A DNA stretch of 64,000 nucleotides, from the NCBI RefSeq assembly GCF_032362555.1, contig NC_083528.1:2480001-2544000 (forward strand), in the 5' to 3' direction. Position 1 is the stretch's first letter; the number at the start of each line of letters is the position of its first letter. The notes beneath the pieces are model-generated. The model was given only the letters and a program-made list of their open reading frames with translations. It had not been told where the DNA came from and did not search any database. Made by a program: the position numbers and the translations under genes. This document shows, piece after piece, positions 57,070 through 64,000 of this stretch. The stretch is from Amyelois transitella. Its lineage: Eukaryota; Arthropoda; Insecta; Lepidoptera; Pyralidae.

Positions 57070-57594
57070 GTAGATATAATTACTTTGATAAATTATTTTG
57101 TTAGCCATATTTTATCAATCTCTGTTATTCCCAATTAACCTAAAATGATACAAAATCTCACATGATACGTTAATATTTTTCTACTCATAATAATTTGTGC
57201 TACTTATAAAAATGTTATGTAGTATTAAGTACTTTTAAACCCAAATAATTAAGTTCATCTTAAAAACAAAAATAAACATATGTTATCATTGTACTTATTA
57301 ATAAGTTCGTAGAATTATTAATATACTTACGGTCGTATATATTTGCAACGTGGTATATAAATATGGTATGTATAAATCATTGTGACGAAATCTCCCGGCG
57401 AATGTTTAGTCTGTAAAGACCCTAATATTATCAGGTCAGGAGGCGGGTTTAAAATAACAATAGAAAGTTAGTTTCTTCTCATTCTATCCCACATAGCCGT
57501 CCTCCTCGTATTCAAAATAATGCCCCAGTCTTGTTAATTCCAGAGAATTCTAGCGAATAGCAGAACCGACTCGGTGTGACGTCGAGAACGCGGG

Positions 57595-57665
57595 AGAAAA
57601 TTCTTGGCTCTGATTGGCTGCAAGCTCGAGGTATATAAATGACGTAGGGCGCCCGCGAATTCAGT
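57595..57665 (+). promoter_or_regulatory. Heat-shock promoter of the right hsp70
   Basis: HSE AGAAAATTCT (57595-57604, perfect GAAnnTTC), ATTGG, a reversed CCAAT box (57613-57617), TATATAAA (57632-57639) and arthropod initiator TCAGT (57661-57665). The implied 5'UTR is about 145 nt. Further GAA/TTC units lie at 57545-57565 (GAATTCTAGCGAA). Confidence 0.9.
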
Positions 57666-57807
57666 CATATTTTGAAATTCAAAGCGAATAGACGAATAGA
57701 AGGAGATTAGTGGGTGAAAATAACACGTTTACCTACGAACTACGAATACACTGTATAATAATATTACGAATTTGTGAGTTTCTGGACAAAGAATAAGTAA
57801 TAATAAA

Positions 57808-59841
57808 ATGCCAGCTATCGGAATTGATTTGGGAACGACATACTCGTGCGTCGGTGTTTGGCAACATGGCAACGTGGAAATCATCGCCAACGACCAGGGA
57901 AACCGCACCACGCCGTCCTACGTTGCTTTCACAGACACGGAACGACTGATCGGGGATGCAGCGAAAAACCAGGTAGCCTTGAACCCCAGCAATACGGTGT
58001 TCGACGCGAAGCGGCTCATCGGCCGTAAATTCGACGACCCCAAGATCCAGCAGGACATGAAACATTGGCCCTTCAAGGTGATCAACGACTGCGGAAAACC
58101 AAAGATTCAAGTGGAATTCAAGGGTGAGCCGAAAAGATTCGCACCGGAGGAAATCAGTAGCATGGTTCTCACCAAGATGAAGGAGACTGCGGAAGCGTAC
58201 TTAGGAACGTCAGTGCGCGACGCCGTGATCACAGTGCCGGCTTACTTCAACGACTCTCAGCGCCAGGCCACTAAAGATGCCGGGGCTATTGCCGGCCTGA
58301 ACGTGCTACGCATTATCAACGAACCAACGGCGGCCGCGCTTGCTTACGGCCTCGACAAGAACCTCAAAGGCGAGCGCAATGTGCTCATATTCGACCTCGG
58401 CGGCGGCACTTTCGACGTGTCCATCCTGACGATCGACGAGGGCTCGCTGTTCGAGGTGAAGGCGACCGCCGGCGACACGCATCTCGGCGGCGAAGACTTC
58501 GACAACCGACTGGTGAACCACCTCGCAGACGAATTCAAGCGCAAGTACAAGAAGGACTTGAGGATGAACCCGCGCGCGCTGCGGCGCCTGCGCACCGCCG
58601 CCGAGCGCGCCAAGCGCACGCTGTCCTCCAGCACCGAGGCCACTATAGAGATCGACGCTCTGTACGAAGGTATCGACTTCTACACCCGAGTGTCCCGCGC
58701 CCGCTTCGAGGAGCTGTGCTCAGACTTGTTCCGCGGTACGCTCGAGCCCGTGGAGAAGGCTCTCCGCGACGCCAAGTTGGACAAGAGCCAAATCCATGAC
58801 GTGGTTCTCGTGGGCGGCTCCACGCGCATCCCCAAGATTCAGAGCCTGCTGCAGGGCCTGTTCTGCGGCAAAAAGCTGAACCTGTCCATAAACCCGGACG
58901 AGGCGGTGGCGTACGGCGCGGCGGTGCAGGCCGCCATCCTGAGTGGCTCCACCGACACCCGCATCCAGGATGTTCTGCTCGTAGACGTGGCGCCTCTGTC
59001 GCTAGGCATCGAAACGGCCGGCGGCGTCATGACCAAGATCATCGAACGCAACTCCAAGATCCCGTGCAAGCAATCGCAGACATTTACCACGTACTCTGAC
59101 AACCAGCCCGCCGTCACCATCCAGGTGTACGAGGGCGAGCGCGCCATGACCAAAGACAACAACCTGCTGGGCACGTTCGACCTGACCGGCATCCCGCCGG
59201 CGCCGCGCGGCGTGCCCAAGATCGACGTGACCTTCGACATGGACGCGAACGGCATCCTCAACGTGTCTGCTAAGGAGAACAGCACGGGCCGCAGCAAGAA
59301 CATCGTGATCAAGAACGACCGCGGGCGGCTGTCGCAGGCGGAGATCGACCGCATGTTGGCGGACGCCGAGCGGTACAAGGACGAGGATGAGAAACAGAGA
59401 CAGCGCGTAGCGGCTCGCAACCAGTTGGAGTCGTACGTGTTCAGCGTGAAGCAGGCCCTGGACGAGGCCGGGGAGCGCCTGAGCGAGGACGACAAGCGTT
59501 CGGCGCGCGACGCCTGTGACGAGGCGCTGCGGTGGCTCGACAACAACTCCCTCGCCGAGCAGGACGAGTACGAGCACCGGCTGAAGGAGCTGCAGCGGGT
59601 CTGCTCGCCCATCATGACTAAGATGCACGGCGGCGGCGCGGGCGCCGGAATGCCGGGAGGAATGCCGGGCGGCATGCCCGGGGGAATGCCGGGCGGTATG
59701 CCCGGAGGGATGCCGGGAGGAATGCCCGGAGGGATGCCGGGAGGAATGCCCGGAGGAATGCCCGGAGGGATGCCAGGGTACCAACAGTACCAAAACCAAG
59801 GAGGACAATACGGTGGCCCAACTGTTGAAGAAGTTGATTAA
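57808..59841 (+). CDS. Hsp70: Cytosolic heat-shock protein 70, right copy of an inverted pair
   Basis: Intronless 677-residue chaperone, ATG at 57808 with context AATAAAATG. It has the same domain order as the left copy: ATPase domain, substrate-binding domain, helical lid, 11 GMPG repeats, EEVD. Differences from the left copy: K244, Q532, E584 and Q667. The GMPG tail and EEVD are the docking region for TPR co-chaperones such as Hop and CHIP (known for the family). Transcribed away from its twin. Confidence 0.97.
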   Translation: MPAIGIDLGTTYSCVGVWQHGNVEIIANDQGNRTTPSYVAFTDTERLIGDAAKNQVALNPSNTVFDAKRLIGRKFDDPKIQQDMKHWPFKVINDCGKPKIQVEFKGEPKRFAPEEISSMVLTKMKETAEAYLGTSVRDAVITVPAYFNDSQRQATKDAGAIAGLNVLRIINEPTAAALAYGLDKNLKGERNVLIFDLGGGTFDVSILTIDEGSLFEVKATAGDTHLGGEDFDNRLVNHLADEFKRKYKKDLRMNPRALRRLRTAAERAKRTLSSSTEATIEIDALYEGIDFYTRVSRARFEELCSDLFRGTLEPVEKALRDAKLDKSQIHDVVLVGGSTRIPKIQSLLQGLFCGKKLNLSINPDEAVAYGAAVQAAILSGSTDTRIQDVLLVDVAPLSLGIETAGGVMTKIIERNSKIPCKQSQTFTTYSDNQPAVTIQVYEGERAMTKDNNLLGTFDLTGIPPAPRGVPKIDVTFDMDANGILNVSAKENSTGRSKNIVIKNDRGRLSQAEIDRMLADAERYKDEDEKQRQRVAARNQLESYVFSVKQALDEAGERLSEDDKRSARDACDEALRWLDNNSLAEQDEYEHRLKELQRVCSPIMTKMHGGGAGAGMPGGMPGGMPGGMPGGMPGGMPGGMPGGMPGGMPGGMPGGMPGYQQYQNQGGQYGGPTVEEVD

Positions 59842-59939
59842 AGTGATCAAGTTTCTCTAGTCCTTGTAATTGATTAGATAGGTGTACCAAAGCTAAGACT
59901 GATAAATTAAGAACTACTTAGGAATATAAAAATTGTTGA

Positions 59940-59945
59940 AATAAA
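59940..59945 (+). terminator. Poly(A) signal of the right hsp70
   Basis: AATAAA about 100 bp after the stop, followed by T-rich DNA. Confidence 0.7.
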
Positions 59946-60294
59946 ATGCATTTAAATTTTAAATGTCTTTTATTTTTTTGCTAAACTACCCATTTATTAC
60001 ACGCACTAGGTAATTAAGTCTTGAAGTCTTTTTGTAGAAAAATACATACATTTTAAAATTAATTAAGGTAGTACTTACAGCTCAGGAAAAATGTGTTAAA
60101 GAAAATAATAAACAAATATTTGTCATACGTATTATATTAGCAGACAGGAATCGGTTAAAACATTAATATATGCGCTTTCTTACTATTTCTGGAACATTTC
60201 AGCATTTTACTCCCTATATCGGCTGTACGTTTCCAGCTGGTACGTACTCATCATCATTGCTCGATAAAGTTTTTTATTTATCTATTGTATTGTT

Positions 60295-60405
60295 AGAGGC
60301 CGCCCGCGACTTCATCCGCATGGAAACCCTATCAATCCCGCGGGAACTCCGGGATAAAAAGTAGCCTTATATGTTATTCTGGGCCTTTAGCTACCTACAT
60401 ATCAA
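60295..60405 (+). mobile_element. Dispersed repeat family 3 fragment
   Basis: GAGGCCGCCCGCGACTTCAT through GGGATAAAAAGTAGCC and TTATTCTGGGCCTTTAGC; 5' part only. Confidence 0.75.
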
Positions 60406-60761
60406 AGGAATTAACAATTAATTTAATTATCTTGCCGCGCCCAGCCCGCCAAACAGCAGAACGTGGCCTAATCTTTAAAGACTCATATAGACGTGATTTT
60501 ATGTATCCGGTATATACACCGGAGTTTATAAAAATACTGTCGATTTTTACAAATTTTATACAGATCTATAAAGCGTAGCAAGTGAAAATTCACAGTATTT
60601 GATTTAAGACCTATGCGCAATGGTCATATATTTTTGATACATCTACAAATTCAAGTTTCCCTTTTCAGTCCCTTATGTAAATATAATTATATTATTTACT
60701 CTACAATTCTACATATACTAGTGTATTGTTTGTTTAAATAAATGGACGATTGAATTCCAAA

Positions 60762-60865
60762 CTAAATATATTTATACACATTTGACGCAGGCATCTCAAT
60801 CATCAGGTCATTGAAATCCTCGCTTATCTTCACGTGAATCAGCGGCTGTTGTTCCATTCTCACGT
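60762..60865 (-). CDS. ZZ gene, last exon
   Basis: Acceptor ttttcag| and stop TAG at 60764-60762. Encodes MEQQPLIHVKISEDFNDLMI and a short tail ending VYKYI. Confidence 0.83.
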
Positions 60866-63800
60866 CTGAAAAAAAAAGTGTTGTGATTCAAACATCTAAC
60901 AAAATATACATGTCCACTTATTATCCATCCATTCTATATTTTTGTTGAAAGAAATACATTTAAAAAAGTATCATTAATAGTAAAAGCGACCCAATATTAA
61001 TTACATACATATAATCACGTCTATATTTCTTGCGGGGTAGACACAGCCAACGGTCTTGAAGAGGCTGAAAAGCTGCGTTTATTTATTAATGATGGAATTG
61101 AGATTCAAACAGTGACAGGTTGAAAGCCCATCTACAAGAAGAATCTCAAGTTTACATACATACATATAATTTCGTCTGTATCTCTTGCGGGGTAGACAGA
61201 GCCAACTGATAGACTGATAGGCCATGTTAAAGATAAAATTGAGATTCAAATAGTGACATAGGTTGCTAGCCCATCGCCTAAAAGAATCCCAAGTTTATAA
61301 GCCTATCCCTAAGCCGCCTTTCACGACATCCATGGGAACGAGATAGAGTGGTACTATTCTTTTATTTGTGCCGGAACCACACGGCCAAAAGAAAAGAAGA
61401 ATACAATCTCAAGTATGTGTATCAAGTACATATATGTTGTTTCATATTGTTTTTCTTGTCAAACCCACCTTGTATTGCAGGAGGTGGCTGGGTGTCATGT
61501 TCAGTCTTCACCTCCGGCTCCGGACCATCGACAAACACCATCTCAGGACGACCCTCAGTCTCATCCGTATTCTTTTGTCTCTTGGCAGCTCTGCTTGATT
61601 CGGCCTCACGTTTCTTTGCAGTTTTATTCTGTAATATTACATGCATATGAATATATAGTCACGTCTATAACCAATGTGGGATAGACAGAACCAATAGTTT
61701 TGGAAAGACTGAAAGGCCATGTTCAGCTGTTTGGCTTTTTGATGGAATCGAGATTCAAATAAGTGACAGGTTGCTAGCCCATCACCTACGAGAATCTGTA
61801 GTTTATAAGCCTATCCGTTAGTCAGCTTTACGACGTTTATATGGGAAAGATATAAAGTTTACAAGTTTACTTATTACGGGATTACAGATATTGGAGATGA
61901 TCCCGGTTGCGTCCCCAACTCGCTCGGGAAGTCGGAAGTGTGCCCACGATCCTGGATTCAAATCCTAGCGTCTAACCTTCGAAGGTAAAAAAAGATACAG
62001 AAGATGAGTTAATATAATTCATAACTTTGACAACCAACCTTTCTCTTTTTCTTAACAGACAGCACCCTAGTTACTTCCTTACGGATCTTGCTTTTCAAGT
62101 CTTCCGACAGGTCTATACCGCTGTCATAGTTCTTCACATACTTCGTGATCGGCTCATCATCACTACTGTCTTCAACACGGGTTTCCACTTCAGCAAAAAC
62201 GTCTCTCAACTTCTTCAAAATCTTTTCTGTTGTATCCTGAAAATTGGCAAGGTTTCTTATAGGGTCTCCCCTATCATCTACATCAGCATTCCCAGTTTCA
62301 CACTCGACTATACACTTTTTATAGGCTCTCCATCCCTCCACTAATATGACCCACCCAAGATTAAAATATTATAATACTAGGTGAATGAATAGCCCTTTAA
62401 TGACTTCAACACCTCAGCTTTTCCTGATGTTCAAGTTCTCAGCTTAGTAATAATATAAGTTCATGAAACATAAGATCTGCCCCATCAGAAAAATGAAAAT
62501 GAAAAATATTTTATTTGGAAACAAGAACAAGTACAATATAAGTAACATAGGATAATAGGTGACATCTGCAGAAGTTATAAAACTAAAAACTACTCGTCCT
62601 ACCACTCCGGGAAATAGGTGTGATTTTTAGTATGTTTGTATATATTTGAATGCAGACAAGGCACTATCCTTACTTCTCTCTTTGTTTGCTTAGAATCAGA
62701 GATAAGCCATGCCCTGTCAACGCCCCAGCCCATTGAATGGCACGCGCGACGCCGTTTATATCGCGCAATAAACTTTCTCTGATTTCAAATAAAAAGGGAA
62801 AGAGCGACAGTTTTTCGCGCGATAAAAACGGCGTCGCACGTGACAAGTTACGAGGCTGGGGCGTTGAAAGGGCATGGCTTCACTCTGCTTCTTAGCTTCA
62901 TCAAAAAAGAGAGAAGTAAGATTAAGGCCTTGTCTGCATACACATATATACAAACTTACTTATAAATCATGCTTTTTTTCCCAGAGTGGTAGGCAGAGTA
63001 GTCTTATGTAATTATTATGTTAGTACATACTTTTAATAACTCTGGTACAACTTACGTCTTTGTCAGGTCTAGAAATTCTCAGCATGTAATGTTTGGAATG
63101 CGTCTCAACTGTCTCGCAGATAGAACAAAGGTCGTAGTCCGGGCAGGTCAAGCATTTGTACCGGAACCCCACTACGGGGTTATTGCACTTGTTGCACAGC
63201 ACATCTTCATGCGTTAGGACTTCGGAGTCAGCTGGAAAACATTTATTAAATCAAGAGTGTACAGACTTTATTTATATCCATTATGCATAGTACAGTCAAC
63301 CACATGTCAACTTACTCGGCTGAATTTTTTAATGTGATAATAAAGATTAGTTCACATTGAATTTGGGTAACTGGATATACTCAGCTGTTTACTGTATGTC
63401 AACCTTCTCATGAAAATAAATTTTGTAAATATAAACGACTTAACTCCACCAACAAAAGTTAGTTTTAAATTTAAGAAGAATAAAAAAGGACTTGAAGTTA
63501 TAACACACTATAAATGATGGAACTGTTCGTGCAATTTTTACCACTTTTGAAAACAAGGCAGGCAAATGCGGAATTGTTTATTTGTAAGTATATTTTCAGA
63601 TACAGTTGCACTTTTGTTACCTTTGAAGCTATGAGGGCATGCTGATTGGTTAGGTGAAGACTAATCTGATTGTGGAATCAGCCATATAGTTAATTATCCA
63701 AGCTCAAACATTGCTAATTTCAGTAGGCACTAAAAGCTCTCTCTTACTCTATAACTAGAGAATGCCTACGGCTCCACCAGTGTCAAACGATAAAAACCCG

Positions 63801-64000
63801 TTAAATACTGTTCTCGCGGGAATTTCGCGAAATCCTTTCTTATTATGTACCCCTATACCACATAAGGAAGCTGTATGCCATATTTCAAGCATCTAGAACA
63901 AGTGGTCCGTCTGTGCATTGCCAGTCACTCAGATTTCTATACTATTTCTATCTATGATTTATGTCATACTAACAGTCATCTTGGTTTGTGGAGCCAGGTA
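60762..64000 (-). CDS. ZZ-type zinc-finger protein, 3' part of gene (5' end outside window)
   Basis: Exons in transcript order: beyond 64000-63974, 63231-63056, 62236-62039, 61628-61469 and 60865-60762, all in phase with GT/AG. The visible product is about 220 residues. Order: an acidic linker, a ZZ finger (CNKC, YKCLTC, YDLCSIC, then the paired His of THSKHYM), a charged helical segment (TEKILKKLRDVFAEVETRVE), a basic nuclear-localisation-like cluster spanning an exon junction, and a short conserved-looking C-terminus (PLIHVKISEDFNDLMIEM). The ZZ finger resembles that of p62/ref(2)P, but no UBA domain follows, so it is not a standard p62. The N-terminus is not visible, so I leave it unnamed. 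Confidence 0.8.
61002..61386 (+). mobile_element. Two adjacent SINE-like copies (TATG family)
   Basis: Copy 61002-61153 is truncated; copy 61154-61386 runs to GCCGGAACCACACGGCC. Both point the same way, and the second ends about 83 bp downstream, in transcript sense, of the donor at 61469. A third, diverged copy is at 61650-61858. Confidence 0.78.
61469..61628 (-). CDS. ZZ gene, basic/acidic exon
   Basis: Acceptor attacag| and donor CAAG|gtgggt. Starts NKTAKKREAESSRAAKRQK and ends acidic (GPEPEVKTEHDTQPPPAIQ). Confidence 0.83.
62039..62236 (-). CDS. ZZ gene, charged helical exon
   Basis: 66 codons, acceptor ttttcag| and donor AAAG|gttggt, phase 0 at both ends. Ends in a KKKRK cluster. Confidence 0.84.
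62590..63003. repeat. Imperfect palindrome of about 414 bp in a ZZ-gene intron
   Basis: Left arm from CTACTCGTCCTACCACTCCG and right arm ending CGGAGTGGTAGG-like AGAGTGGTAGGCAGAGTAGTC. Matching pairs continue inwards: TGCAGACAAGG/CCTTGTCTGCA, CCATGCCCTGTCAACGCCCC/GGGGCGTTGAAAGGGCATGG, GCGCGACGCCGTTT/AAAACGGCGTCGC. The centre is near 62797. The innermost 62738-62850 is the MITE-like hairpin also found at 32171 and 32697. The outermost part carries the retroelement 3' tail in both orientations. Confidence 0.87.
63056..63231 (-). CDS. ZZ gene, zinc-finger exon
   Basis: Acceptor tttccag| and donor GAC|gtaagt. Contains the whole ZZ finger: LCNKCNNPVVGFRYKCLTC, then PDYDLCSICETVETHSKHYM. Confidence 0.9.
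63974..64000 (-). CDS. ZZ gene, partial exon at window edge
   Basis: Encodes PGSTNQDD and ends GACT|gttagt, leaving one base that completes Ser with the next exon. The rest lies beyond the window. Confidence 0.6.

Larger units (their letters stand above)
55403..57527. other. Spacer between the divergent hsp70 genes
   Basis: AT-rich, non-coding. Contains a TATG-family element at 55788-56039, a reverse fragment at 56768-56885 and a 67-bp hairpin at 57003-57069. Remaining frames are short and AT-biased. Confidence 0.7.
57528..59841 (+). repeat. Right arm of the hsp70 inverted repeat
   Basis: Mirror of 53090-55402, covering promoter, 5'UTR and the whole coding region; the match stops at TAA. 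Confidence 0.92.

Overview
The window looks like a piece of a lepidopteran (moth or butterfly) nuclear genome. The evidence is the insect-type PMCA exons, an intronless heat-shock hsp70 pair with arthropod core promoters, and a dense load of repeats typical of moths. These repeats include a roughly 260-bp element with an (ATAC/TATG)n end present in about 20 copies, tRNA-derived SINEs, and non-LTR tails. Four protein-coding loci are supported.

(1) About 0.46-28.2 kb, + strand: the 3' two-thirds of a plasma-membrane Ca2+-ATPase gene (PMCA). Thirteen consecutive constitutive exons (1940-11029) keep a continuous reading phase from just before M3 to the start of the calmodulin-binding region. Two alternative terminal exons follow. 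The proximal one (17249-17419) ends -ETTIF, and the distal one (26110-26328) ends -ETAV, a canonical PDZ ligand. The N-terminal exons lie upstream of the window. The introns hold a tandem array of decayed copies of the phosphorylation-site exon and a SINE inserted just after a splice donor.

(2) 28.8-52.3 kb, - strand: a 22-exon gene for a 1502-residue, mostly disordered, lysine/serine/acid-rich protein, probably nuclear, that I cannot name. All exon phases join. It has a central Cys/His-containing block, a degenerate Tyr-Gln-Lys repeat, two candidate PP1-docking motifs and a proline-rich C-terminus. It converges tail-to-tail on PMCA. Its introns hold most of the mobile DNA, including two very similar copies of a non-LTR reverse-transcriptase element. 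One is simply 5'-truncated with a 14-bp target duplication. The other has an inverted 5' part and an 11-bp duplication.

(3) 53.1-59.8 kb: two divergent, intronless cytosolic hsp70 genes, each encoding 677 residues and differing at four residues. They are the arms of a 2.3-kb near-identical inverted repeat around a spacer of about 2.1 kb. Each has a mirrored HSE, CCAAT box, TATA box and TCAGT initiator.

(4) 60.8 kb to the window edge, - strand: the 3' exons of a ZZ-type zinc-finger gene. An intron of this gene carries an imperfect palindrome of about 414 bp.

The remainder (11-17, 17.4-26.1, 48-50 and 55.4-57.5 kb) is AT-rich intron, UTR or spacer with scattered repeats. No rRNA, functional tRNA or CRISPR array is visible. 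Long open frames antisense to hsp70 and short AT-rich frames elsewhere are not considered genes. Homology statements rest on recognition of families, not on a database search.
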